Origin: Methylococcales bacterium
GTDB lineage: Bacteria > Pseudomonadota > Gammaproteobacteria > JABHGC01
Assembly (NCBI GenBank): GCA_018672285.1
Contig: JABHGC010000297.1
Location: 1 to 47,295, forward strand
DNA: 47,295 nt
Reading direction: 5' to 3'
Each line of letters starts with the position of its first letter. The stretch's first letter is position 1. This document shows positions 1 through 7,694 of this stretch, piece after piece. The notes beneath the pieces were generated by a model. The model searched no databases. It worked only from the letters and a program-made list of their open reading frames with translations, and was not told the DNA's origin. The position numbers were made by a program, and so were the translations under genes.

Positions 1-1410
1 GTAACCTTTGGTTACCGCTTTAGTGGTGTTACCAACTGCATCTAATGGGTCAGTGATGTTGCGAATTTCTTCAGGCATTTCGGCCATCTCAGCAATACCA
101 CCAGCATTATCAGTAATAGGGCCATAAGCGTCTAAAGCAACGATGATACCTGTCATAGATAACATAGAAGTTGCCGCAATCGCGATGCCATATAAACCGC
201 CTAAGCTGTCTGCACCCCAAATACTGGCACAAATCATGATCACAGGTGCTGCGGTAGATTTCATTGAAACACCTAAGCCTGCGATAACGTTGGTACCGTC
301 ACCAGTAACAGATGCAGCAGCAATGGTTTTAACCGGTGCATATTCTGTAGAGGTGTAGTACTCAGTGATGACAACCATGACGCCAGTTAGTGCTAGACCA
401 ATTAATGAGGTGTAGAACAAGTTGATTGACTCATAATTAACGCCACCAATAGAGAGTGTGCCGCCAAGCATGTTGTCGGTTACAAAGTAGAAAGCCACTG
501 CTGAAATACCGCCAGCAATGATTAAACCTTTGTAAAGTGCGCCCATGACACTGCCGCCTTCTTTTAAGGCAACAAAGTAGCAACCAACAATCGATGCAAA
601 AATAGACACACCACCAAGAACTAATGGGTACATAATGGCTGTGAGTTGTAAGTCAGCAGCAAACATTAATGAGCCTAGTAACATGGTCGCAACGATGGTT
701 ACAGCATACGTTTCAAATAAATCTGCAGCCATACCTGCACAGTCACCCACGTTATCACCCACGTTATCTGCGATTACTGCAGGGTTACGTGGGTCATCTT
801 CAGGAATGCCAGCTTCTACTTTACCAACGATGTCAGCGCCAACGTCAGCACCTTTAGTGAAGATACCGCCACCAAGACGTGCAAAGATAGAGATCAGTGA
901 GCCACCAAATGCAAGGCCGACTAAAGCGTGCATGATTTCAGCGGTGGTCATGTCTGTGAATAAATCTAAAGCTGCGTAGTAGCCTGCAACACCAATGAGT
1001 GCTAAGCCAACCACTAGCATGCCAGTGATAGCGCCGCCACGGAAAGCAACTTGGAACGCTGCTGCCATGCCGTCGTGTGCCGCTTGTGCAGTACGAGAGT
1101 TAGAGCGAACAGAGATGTTCATGCCGATGAAGCCGGCAGCACCAGATAAAATTGCGCCAACTGCAAAACCAATCGCAGTTGCCATGCCAATTTTAGTCAG
1201 TGCCATCGCTGCAAAAATGATGATACCCACAACGGTAATGGCTTTATATTGACGGCTTAAGTAAGCTTGTGCGCCGGTTTGAACCGCTTGTGCGATTTCT
1301 AGCATTTTATCGCTACCAGGCGATTTTGCCATAATCCACTTAATTGTCACCACACCATAAACAACGGCTGCAACCCCTGCTAAAAGTGCGAAAATGAGTC
1401 CTAAAGACAT
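1..1410 (-). CDS. hppA: Membrane-bound proton-translocating pyrophosphatase (partial, C-terminus beyond window)
   Basis: This enzyme hydrolyses pyrophosphate at the cytoplasmic face and pumps protons across the inner membrane. The reading frame begins at 1410 behind a strong GGAGGG ribosome site and stays open for 470 codons to the window edge, so roughly the last 200 residues of a normal protein of about 670 are outside. Many hydrophobic helices are visible, together with the substrate-binding region around residues 185-235, including the DNVGDNVGD signature. Near residue 460 the motif reads [10 protein letters not shown]. Lys464 and Thr467 sit at the positions that in this family mark K+-independent proton pumps (Ala and Gly/Ala in K+-dependent ones). 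Its neighbour is a pyrophosphate-using phosphofructokinase, so the two probably share the pyrophosphate pool. A terminator lies between them, so hppA probably also has its own promoter in 1411-1593. Confidence 0.96.
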   Translation of the reverse strand, partial: MSLGLIFALLAGVAAVVYGVVTIKWIMAKSPGSDKMLEIAQAVQTGAQAYLSRQYKAITVVGIIIFAAMALTKIGMATAIGFAVGAILSGAAGFIGMNISVRSNSRTAQAAHDGMAAAFQVAFRGGAITGMLVVGLALIGVAGYYAALDLFTDMTTAEIMHALVGLAFGGSLISIFARLGGGIFTKGADVGADIVGKVEAGIPEDDPRNPAVIADNVGDNVGDCAGMAADLFETYAVTIVATMLLGSLMFAADLQLTAIMYPLVLGGVSIFASIVGCYFVALKEGGSVMGALYKGLIIAGGISAVAFYFVTDNMLGGTLSIGGVNYESINLFYTSLIGLALTGVMVVITEYYTSTEYAPVKTIAAASVTGDGTNVIAGLGVSMKSTAAPVIMICASIWGADSLGGLYGIAIAATSMLSMTGIIVALDAYGPITDNAGGIAEMAEMPEEIRNITDPLDAVGNTTKAVTKGY

Positions 1411-1593
1411 TGATGTATCCCTCCATAGTGTAAAAAAAGATCCCGATTCAGTCTGTAGCAATTGCAGATATTCGACTTGATATCATCCAAGTGCAACTGA
1501 GGCGGAGATGGGTGTAAAAGTTGTTGTTCATTTTGCTATTTGCATCGAGATGGCTCAAACAAGAGTCGTCATTTGCTGCAGTTAGCTTGCATT

Positions 1594-1625
1594 AAAAAAG
1601 GGCTAAAACTATTTAGCCCTTTTTT
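1594..1625 (-). terminator. Rho-independent terminator after pfp
   Basis: A perfect 14-bp inverted repeat (AAAAAAGGGCTAAA paired with its complement) surrounds a four-base loop. It lies 8 bases after the pfp stop codon. Read on the minus strand it ends in a T run, so it should stop pfp transcription before hppA. Confidence 0.88.
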
Positions 1626-1633
1626 GGTGCGTT

Positions 1634-2887
1634 TTAGATTTCAAACTCAGGTAGCTTTTTCTCGATGCTCTCGTTCTTCAGAACGACATAATCGGGAAGT
1701 CCGTTTTTATACGGAGGGTAATCTTCACCATCAATTAATGGTAGAAGGTACGCTTTGCATTTGTCGGTAATGCCAAAGCCGTCTTCAGTGATGAAGTCCA
1801 TAGGCATCATTTTTTCAACGTTAGCGACATCTGCTAAGTTGGCTTTACCAATTTTCCACTCGTAAGGTGAGTCAGAAATACGGTCAACGGTAGGCATGAT
1901 GGCATTGTCGCCAGCAACCGCAAATTCAACGCCTGCTTTACCGAGTGCATAAGCCTGCTCAACATCTGATTTAGAGGATAAGTGACGTGCTGCACGTTGT
2001 AAGTAATCGGCAACTGCCCAGTGAAATTTATATCCTAATGCATCTTTAATGATGTTAGCGACAACAGGCGCTGCGCCACCAAGTTGGGCATGGCCAAATG
2101 AATCACGTGTGCCTTGCTCAGCTAGGAATCTACCGTCTGGGTAGTGTGTGCCTTCAGATACGACAATGGTGCAGTAGCCGTATTCTTTCACTTTTTCATC
2201 TACTTTTGCGGTGAATTTATCTTGGTTAAACTCGATCTCAGGGAACAAGATAACCACGGGAATGTTTTGATCTTCAATCAAACCACCTGCAGCTGCAATC
2301 CAGCCGGCATGACGACCCATCACTTCTAAAACGAAGATTTTAGTTGATGTCTTGGCCATTGAGCGAACATCGAAGCTGGCTTCTAACGCAGAAACAGCGA
2401 TGTATTTTGCTACTGAACCAAAACCTGGGCAGTTATCGGTAATAGGTAAATCGTTATCAACGGTTTTAGGAACGTGAATTGCTTGGATTGGAAAACCCAT
2501 TTTCTCAGATAATTGAGATACTTTATGACAGGTATCAGCAGAGTCACCACCACCGTTATAAAAAAAGTAGCCGATGTTGTGTGCTTTGAAAACGTCGATC
2601 AGGCGCTCATATTCGCGTTTGTTGTCTTCTAAGCTTTTTAGTTTGAAACGGCAAGAACCAAAACCACCTGATGGGGTGTGGCGAAGAGCGGCAATGTCAT
2701 CTGCTGACTCTTTGCTAGTGTCGATAAGTTCTTCGGTTAATGCGCCAATAATGCCATTACGACCGGCGTATACGGTGCCGATTTTGTCTGGGTGTTGACG
2801 TGCAGTTTCGATTACGCCACTTGCAGAGGCATTAATTACGGCTGTTACACCACCTGATTGTGCATAAAACGCGTTTTTAACCGTCAT
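1634..2887 (-). CDS. pfp: Pyrophosphate-dependent 6-phosphofructokinase
   Basis: This enzyme reversibly phosphorylates fructose 6-phosphate using pyrophosphate instead of ATP, in the cytoplasm (glycolysis/gluconeogenesis). The 417-residue protein shows the phosphofructokinase fold signatures. NGGGDS at residues 111-116 places Asp115 where ATP enzymes have Gly. PKTVDND at 140-146 places Lys141 where ATP enzymes have Gly. Both substitutions are the known determinants of pyrophosphate use. The first Asp of the usual GGDDS is Gly here. The gene lies 12 bases after an unknown gene (2900-3274) on the same strand and upstream of hppA. In Methylococcus an orthologous pfp is cotranscribed with the H+-pyrophosphatase gene, and the same functional coupling is likely here despite the intervening terminator. 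Confidence 0.93.
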   Translation of the reverse strand: MTVKNAFYAQSGGVTAVINASASGVIETARQHPDKIGTVYAGRNGIIGALTEELIDTSKESADDIAALRHTPSGGFGSCRFKLKSLEDNKREYERLIDVFKAHNIGYFFYNGGGDSADTCHKVSQLSEKMGFPIQAIHVPKTVDNDLPITDNCPGFGSVAKYIAVSALEASFDVRSMAKTSTKIFVLEVMGRHAGWIAAAGGLIEDQNIPVVILFPEIEFNQDKFTAKVDEKVKEYGYCTIVVSEGTHYPDGRFLAEQGTRDSFGHAQLGGAAPVVANIIKDALGYKFHWAVADYLQRAARHLSSKSDVEQAYALGKAGVEFAVAGDNAIMPTVDRISDSPYEWKIGKANLADVANVEKMMPMDFITEDGFGITDKCKAYLLPLIDGEDYPPYKNGLPDYVVLKNESIEKKLPEFEI

Positions 2888-2899
2888 GGGTTCTCCTAA

Positions 2900-3274
2900 C
2901 TATTTGGTTACTTTATTATCGTCGCTGTAAAGCTCATCGTCGTCTTCACGTTGATGATCAGCTTGTGCCTGTAACGTAGTGATCACACACTCGGTGAGAT
3001 CTTCATAAACATCAACGTCAGTGCCATATTGTTGATGAATTCTGAAAAAAAACTGACTGCGATAGCGGTTTTGGCCAATTTTGATGATGAGAAAATGACA
3101 ATGACCGTATTCCCAATACATACCAGGGCACTCAGTAGTTTCTCTGTCAGCAGGGGATAAGCGGGCTTCCGTTTCGACTTCTTGAATCGTGACTTTTTCG
3201 CCATAGCGCTCTTGAAGTGTGGTTTCTACAATCCACAATTCATTTTGGGTAATTTCGGGGATGTCTAAATCCAT
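2900..3274 (-). CDS. Conserved-looking hypothetical protein, first gene of the pfp operon
   Basis: I do not recognise this 124-residue protein. It is acidic, has no signal peptide or membrane segment, and ends in a very acidic tail (EDDDE). The central part contains aromatic and charged residues suggesting a small alpha/beta fold (for example YWEYGHCHFLIIKIG). The start at 3274 is preceded by a GGGAAAA-like weak ribosome site. It ends 12 bases before pfp on the same strand, so the two are almost certainly cotranscribed. A link to pyrophosphate metabolism is therefore plausible, but only from position. Confidence 0.75.
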   Translation of the reverse strand: MDLDIPEITQNELWIVETTLQERYGEKVTIQEVETEARLSPADRETTECPGMYWEYGHCHFLIIKIGQNRYRSQFFFRIHQQYGTDVDVYEDLTECVITTLQAQADHQREDDDELYSDDNKVTK

Positions 3275-3294
3275 AACGTTTTCCCTGGCACTTT

Positions 3295-3343
3295 TTAGCT
3301 GAAAATTTTCCGAGCTAAGGATACCCGAATTTACTAGCGGGTA
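3295..3343. promoter_or_regulatory. Two inverted repeats upstream of the pfp operon
   Basis: TTAGCT (3295-3300) pairs with AGCTAA (3313-3318) and encloses the palindrome GAAAATTTTC (3301-3310). Immediately beyond it, TACCCG (3322-3327) pairs with CGGGTA (3338-3343). Both lie within 70 bases of the start of the first gene of the pfp operon, where a promoter, operator or structured leader is expected. No clear -35/-10 pair could be assigned. Otherwise the 296-base gap 3275-3570 shows nothing recognisable. Confidence 0.35.
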
Positions 3344-3570
3344 CTAATGATTTGTCTGGTGTGAAAAGTAAGGTATTCTCTATGAAAGGCTCAGTAAGGT
3401 CGATTGGTGAAACTCTGCAATGGGTATCGTTGGCTGTAGAAAGTCATGCCTATCACGGCTATTTTCTTGTAAACAATCGATTTTAAGTTATTTTTTCTAA
3501 TATTCTGGTATGCAAATTGGAAAGGTGGCAATAATGATATTATTGATGGCGTTATCAGAAGGTTTAATGT

Positions 3571-4092
3571 GTGAATGAGCAAAATTTACCGGTTCAGGTG
3601 GTGGTTTTTCACCGTGATATTGCTTTAAGAGAATCTGTTTTGAGTAAGGCACAAATGACTTGCGTGTTTGGTCTTCCATATGTTGACAGGCCTAACGGTG
3701 CTGAGGCTGCGATCATTCTGCTGGACTCATTTGAGGCTTGGCCTCAATTTTTTGAGCAGAATAAAAACACTTGGTGGGTCGTACTGAATGGCCTCTCAAT
3801 GACAGAAACCTGCCGAAATATGAGGCGTCAAGTTGAAACACAAGGCTGCTGGTGGCAAATTTCTGATGTGCCAGAGGGTTTACCTTTTGTGGTTCGTAAA
3901 GCGCGACGATTACAAGCGGGGATTATTTTGCCAGATCAAGCGCAGCCTAAAAAAATTCAAACTGTCGTTCACCATTCACCCGATGAAAAAAAAGCAGAAA
4001 GTACGCCATTGAAAGCTGAGCAACCTAAGCGGTCATTTAGTCGTACTGCTGGGGGGGGAAATGCACCAACTGGGCGGCGCTGGAAGCGTTAA
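3571..4092 (+). CDS. Hypothetical protein with basic, disordered C-terminus
   Basis: I do not recognise this 173-residue protein. The start is GTG at 3571, preceded by AGAAGG at a suitable distance. No ATG in frame precedes it. Residues 1-115 look like a compact alpha/beta domain with hydrophobic strands (VQVVVFHRD, AAIILLDSF), somewhat like a response-regulator receiver but without its phosphorylation-site pattern. Residues 120-173 are Lys/Arg/Pro/Ser-rich and probably disordered. A run of eight G (4051-4058) sits within the last 15 codons. It converges with the next gene, with a four-base overlap of the stop codons. Confidence 0.65.
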   Translation: MNEQNLPVQVVVFHRDIALRESVLSKAQMTCVFGLPYVDRPNGAEAAIILLDSFEAWPQFFEQNKNTWWVVLNGLSMTETCRNMRRQVETQGCWWQISDVPEGLPFVVRKARRLQAGIILPDQAQPKKIQTVVHHSPDEKKAESTPLKAEQPKRSFSRTAGGGNAPTGRRWKR

Positions 4093-4772
4093 ATGCCAAC
4101 AGGTAATAACACGGTTGAAGCAACACTATGGACGATTTTGTTAATGGTTCTATTGGTGCTGTCTGCTGAAATCCGAGCCATCATATCTTGCAAACTAATG
4201 AGTTTGCCAAATAAGCGTTCAAAACTGAGGTTCTCAATATTTTGGTCGTATCCATTGGTGAGTAAGTAGAGGTCGCCATCTGCTGCAAAGTGATGTTTCA
4301 TGCGCCAAATTAAGGTTTCTATGTTACGGGCTGAATTGTAGAGATCTTGTCCATTGATACTGTCGAGCATGAAGTACTCTGTTTGGTAGCCATAAGATTT
4401 ATGCACCATGTCACTCAAACCCACCATAAACGCAAATACTCTGTCTCCTTGGTAGAGCGGGTCAAAGGGCAGGGTAAGTATTTCTTGAGTCGACTTGGCT
4501 GCAAATTCAGGGAAATGTTGTTCTCCTGAGTGAGCAAAAACTTCATTGAGCCGGGATTGAATGGTTGTGTTTGGGGTTTTCTGTAATTCACGTGGGTTTC
4601 GTTTATAGAGCTTGATCATTAAATTTTGCATCAGCTCATCTGTTTTTTGTATGTGTGCATCTACGACTAAATCCGTGGGGGATTTTGCGGCTGTTTTTAG
4701 TTGATAATCCACACAGGCGCTGCTGTTTATCACTAAAAGGAATAAAGTTGCGGTTAACCAATTCAAGTTCAT
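4089..4772 (-). CDS. Hypothetical exported protein
   Basis: This 227-residue protein begins with a short hydrophobic export signal followed by a Cys near residue 20 (NSSAC). The residue at -3 is Ser rather than Leu, so lipoprotein modification is doubtful. The rest is mostly helical, with no family I can name. The phrase DPLYQGDRVFAFMVGLSDMV and the C-terminal helix ending LLPVGI look like a conserved proteobacterial envelope protein. It converges with the gene on the other strand. About 190 non-coding bases separate its start from the small gene at 4966. Confidence 0.65.
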   Translation of the reverse strand: MNLNWLTATLFLLVINSSACVDYQLKTAAKSPTDLVVDAHIQKTDELMQNLMIKLYKRNPRELQKTPNTTIQSRLNEVFAHSGEQHFPEFAAKSTQEILTLPFDPLYQGDRVFAFMVGLSDMVHKSYGYQTEYFMLDSINGQDLYNSARNIETLIWRMKHHFAADGDLYLLTNGYDQNIENLSFERLFGKLISLQDMMARISADSTNRTINKIVHSVASTVLLPVGI

Positions 4773-4965
4773 AATAAGTATTTTAGTCGAAAAACCTGAA
4801 TTGAAGCTGAATTACCCGTATTGATCGTTATCTTAGGAAAACAATTTTCATTATTTTTAATAAAAAATGATTTATCTGCTTTACCATCAGATTCTGATAC
4901 ATGATAATACCAGAAGGTAATAATCTAAACGCTGTTTGGATAATAATAACAAGAGGAGTTCATTC

Positions 4966-5109
4966 ATGTTAAATAGCGATGAATGTAAATGTAAGTTGCT
5001 GAATGTCCGTTGTAAAAGTGCGCTTAGAGTGTTGTCTTTACTCGCGATTTTAGCCGCGTTAGGCCTAGTTTATTTACTTGATGATAGTATTAATATTTTG
5101 CCGTTCTAA
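4966..5109 (+). CDS. Small single-span membrane protein (47 aa)
   Basis: This short open frame is well supported by a ribosome site (AGAGGAG at 4952-4958, eight bases before the ATG). The product has a cysteine- and lysine-rich N-terminus (CKCK, then VRCK) followed by one clear membrane helix (about residues 20-38, rich in Leu, Ala, Val) and a short acidic tail ending ILPF. Four bases overlap the end of the convergent fghA-like gene. Function is unknown. The Cys pattern could bind metal or be oxidised, but that is inference. Confidence 0.6.
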   Translation: MLNSDECKCKLLNVRCKSALRVLSLLAILAALGLVYLLDDSINILPF

Positions 5110-5972
5110 GCGGAGTTTGCCATGCTGAGGTGACTCAGTGCTTGGTAATGATGTTGAATATGGTTCTCGAGAAAAGTAGATACAAAATAGTAACTATGAT
5201 CATACCCTGCACGGAAGTTGACTTCGAGAGGGTGTTGGTTTGTCGTGCATGCAACTTCTAAATTCTTAGTGTTCAGTTGCTTAGAAAGCGCCTCATCCTG
5301 AAGGCCTTGATCCAGTAAAATCGGTGTTTTACACTGCGCTTGGTTGACTAAAGTGACGCTGTCATAAGCGTCCCAGTTGTCTCGGTCGGTTCCTAAATAA
5401 TAACTCAACGCATGGATGCCTTTGCTGCACTGCTTTGGGTTACACATTGGTGCGAAAGCTGAAAGGGATGAAAAAATGTCGGGGTGTCGTAAGCCAATGG
5501 TGAGCGCTCCATGACCACCCATTCCAAAACCACTGATACCATATGATTTTAAAAATTGTGGGAATTGGTTTCTGATGAGTGCTGGTAGCTCTTGGCTAAT
5601 GTACGAATACATATTGAAGTAATATGACCACGGTGTTTGAGTTGCATCAACGTAATAAGAAAGCCCTTCACCAATGCCATCTTCGGTAATTGGAATGTTA
5701 TTGCCTTTAGGGCTTGAGTCAACGGCAACAATACCAATGCCATATTCGGCAGCTAATTTTAAAATGCCGCTTTTTTGCATGAAATCTTCTGGCGTGTGAT
5801 GTTCATCACCTAGCCAAAATAATACAGGGACTTTGTGTTTTTCCGTTTGCGGGGGGAAAAACACTTGAAATTGCATGGTGCAATGGCAATGATCAGAGTC
5901 ATGTTCGAATGTATTTAAGCAACCTGAATACGCGCGGCAGTGGTGAGTTAATCTGGCAGGGTTAATGGTCAT
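5106..5972 (-). CDS. S-formylglutathione hydrolase (FghA/FrmB) family protein lacking the nucleophilic serine
   Basis: The family hydrolyses S-formylglutathione to formate in the glutathione-dependent formaldehyde pathway. This 288-residue protein matches it along its whole length: PPQ..VPVLFWL, FMQKSG, DSSPKG, WSYYFNMYSYI.ELP, SAFAP, LDQG and GYDHSYYFV. At the nucleophile elbow, however, it reads GFGMGG (residues 148-153) instead of GHSMGG, so the serine is Gly150. The acid Asp (in LDQGLQD) and the His (in GYDHSYY) are kept. The usual LTC segment after the first strand is replaced by DEHHT. It may be a pseudoenzyme or binding protein. ATG at 5972 is chosen over GTG at 5975. No formaldehyde dehydrogenase gene is adjacent. 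Confidence 0.88.
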   Translation of the reverse strand: MTINPARLTHHCRAYSGCLNTFEHDSDHCHCTMQFQVFFPPQTEKHKVPVLFWLGDEHHTPEDFMQKSGILKLAAEYGIGIVAVDSSPKGNNIPITEDGIGEGLSYYVDATQTPWSYYFNMYSYISQELPALIRNQFPQFLKSYGISGFGMGGHGALTIGLRHPDIFSSLSAFAPMCNPKQCSKGIHALSYYLGTDRDNWDAYDSVTLVNQAQCKTPILLDQGLQDEALSKQLNTKNLEVACTTNQHPLEVNFRAGYDHSYYFVSTFLENHIQHHYQALSHLSMANSA

Positions 5973-6062
5973 CACTCCAAGATAAAAGTTGTTAAATAAC
6001 TATAGGTCGCCTCTATTGACTATGATAGGGGGGATAACCATAAAAATAATAATGGGTGTATA

Positions 6063-6665
6063 ATGCTTCGTTTGGCAATATGTATAATAAGCGCACTTGC
6101 ACTGAGTAGTTGTAGTAGTCCACCGACTAAAATTCATAATGTCTGCGATATCTTTGAGGAAAAACCCGACTGGTTTGATGCGACAGAAGCAACAGAGCAG
6201 CAGTGGGGCACGCCGATCCATGTGCAAATGGCAATTATTCGGCAAGAATCCGCTTTTAAATCCGAAGCTAGGCCGCCGCGGGAAACGCTCTTTGGTTTTA
6301 TCCCTTGGTTTAGGCCTAGTACGGCATTTGGCTATGCCCAGGTGTTAGACGGAACCTGGGAGTGGTATCAGAAGAAAACAGGAAATACAGGCGCTGACAG
6401 GGATGATTTTGATGATGCGTCTGACTTTGTGGGTTGGTATACCAAAGTGAGCCAAACAAAACTAAAAATTCCATTGTCGAATGCTGGGAAGCAGTATCTT
6501 GCCTACCACGAAGGACATGGCGGGTATGCTCGAAAAACGTACCGAAAAAAACCGTGGTTAGTCAAAGTGTCTAAAAAAGTAGCGAGATACTCTAACGATT
6601 ATCAGAAGCAGTTAAAGCAATGTCGCCCTTCTTTGGAAGCGCGCTGGAGTTTGTGGCCTTTTTAA
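6063..6665 (+). CDS. Lytic transglycosylase-like (SLT domain) lipoprotein
   Basis: The 200-residue product starts with a lipoprotein signal (lipobox LSSC, Cys17) and then a goose-lysozyme/SLT-like domain. The likely catalytic glutamate is Glu62 in IRQESAFK, followed by an FGYAQVLDGTW segment equivalent to the GLMQ motif and by YLAYHEGHGGY, typical of the N-A-Y helix region. It should cleave peptidoglycan from the periplasmic side of the outer membrane. It diverges from the fghA-like gene over a 90-base promoter region and converges with cysK, with a four-base overlap at the stops. Confidence 0.82.
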   Translation: MLRLAICIISALALSSCSSPPTKIHNVCDIFEEKPDWFDATEATEQQWGTPIHVQMAIIRQESAFKSEARPPRETLFGFIPWFRPSTAFGYAQVLDGTWEWYQKKTGNTGADRDDFDDASDFVGWYTKVSQTKLKIPLSNAGKQYLAYHEGHGGYARKTYRKKPWLVKVSKKVARYSNDYQKQLKQCRPSLEARWSLWPF

Positions 6666-7579
6666 TAGAGTGATGCGCTTAAATAGCGTTCACCTGTGTC
6701 GCACAATAAAGTGACGATCATTTTGCCTTGGTTTTCAGGTCGCCTGGCAACCTGCGCTGCGGCAAAAGCGTTGGCCCCAGAGGAAACACCGACAAGTAAC
6801 CCCTCTTTTTTGGCCAGTTGGTTGGCAGTGATATAAGCGTCATCATCACTGACCTGTATCACTTCATTAAAAATATCACAGTTAAGAATATCCGGGGTGA
6901 ATCCTGCACCAATGCCTTGAATTTTATGTAGGCCTGGTGTGCCTCCGGAGAGGATTGCTGAGGTGCTTGGTTCTACGGCAATGATTTGAACATCACTGTT
7001 AGCTTGTCTTAGGGTTTCACCACATCCTGTGATGGTGCCGCCGGTACCAACGCCTGAAATGAAAATATCGACCTTGTTATCGGTGTCAGCTAAAATTTCT
7101 TTGCCAGTGGTTTCTCTATGAATTTGTGCGTTGGCAGGGTTTTTAAATTGCTGCGGAATATAGGTGTTAGCAATACTGTTTGCTAACTCTATCGCTTTGT
7201 CACAAGCGCCTGTCATGCCTTTTAGTGCAGGGGTGAGTACCAGTTCAGCACCGAGGGCTGTGAGTAAGTTCCGTCGTTCAGTGCTCATTGACTCAGGCAT
7301 TGTTAGAATCAAGCGCAGATTTTTTGCCGCGCAAATACTGGCTAGGGCAATACCCGTATTACCACTCGTTGGTTCAATGATGGTGGTATCTGGCTTGATA
7401 AGACCTTGACCTATTGCCGCATCAATCATGCTGCAACCAATACGATCTTTAATTGAGCTTGTTGGGTTTAAAAACTCGCACTTACCAAGAATGGTGGCGC
7501 CGCTCTGTTGAGATAGGGCGTTGAGTTTAATCAGTGGTGTGTTCCCAATTAAATCAGAGATGTTTTCAGCAATGTTCAT
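6662..7579 (-). CDS. cysK: Cysteine synthase (O-acetylserine sulfhydrylase)
   Basis: This PLP enzyme makes cysteine from O-acetylserine and sulfide. The 305-residue protein has the family order: IGNTPL near the N-terminus, the PLP lysine Lys44 in SSIKDR, the substrate loop TSGNTG (71-76), the phosphate-binding GVGTGGT (176-181), and SSGAN plus CDTGERY near the C-terminus. The usual SVKDR is SIKDR. Length and motifs fit CysK or CysM, and I favour CysK from the GERY ending. It is a single gene. Two copies of a palindromic decamer lie 80-110 bases upstream of its start codon. Confidence 0.92.
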   Translation of the reverse strand: MNIAENISDLIGNTPLIKLNALSQQSGATILGKCEFLNPTSSIKDRIGCSMIDAAIGQGLIKPDTTIIEPTSGNTGIALASICAAKNLRLILTMPESMSTERRNLLTALGAELVLTPALKGMTGACDKAIELANSIANTYIPQQFKNPANAQIHRETTGKEILADTDNKVDIFISGVGTGGTITGCGETLRQANSDVQIIAVEPSTSAILSGGTPGLHKIQGIGAGFTPDILNCDIFNEVIQVSDDDAYITANQLAKKEGLLVGVSSGANAFAAAQVARRPENQGKMIVTLLCDTGERYLSASLY

Positions 7580-7660
7580 TGAAATACTTTTATTTTTTTT
7601 ATGAATAAAATTGAAGTATAGCGATAAAAATGTATTTCAGGTGGTTTGTATCATTTTAAA

Positions 7661-7690
7661 CACATTGTGCTGGACAGCTGCACATTGTGC
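7661..7690. repeat. Two direct copies of palindromic CACATTGTGC upstream of cysK
   Basis: CACATTGTGC occurs at 7661-7670 and again at 7681-7690, a spacing of exactly 20 bases (about two helical turns). Each copy is itself a dyad (CACA-T-TGTG). They lie between the end of the kinase gene and the start of cysK, where an operator for cysK could sit. The regulator is unknown. Confidence 0.4.
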
Positions 7691-7694
7691 GTGG

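Noticed and set aside
143..1252. Three plus-strand open frames (143-358, 635-979, 995-1252)
   Set aside because: They lie antisense to hppA, whose motifs are clear; their compositions (Ala/Met/Ser-rich) are those of a shadow frame.
1411..2887. hppA and pfp as a simple two-gene operon
   Set aside because: The perfect hairpin at 1594-1625 between them makes independent transcription of hppA more likely, though readthrough is possible.
3391..3679. Minus-strand frames of 63 and 60 codons
   Set aside because: They lie in or antisense to the start of the gene at 3571, with no ribosome site or export signal.
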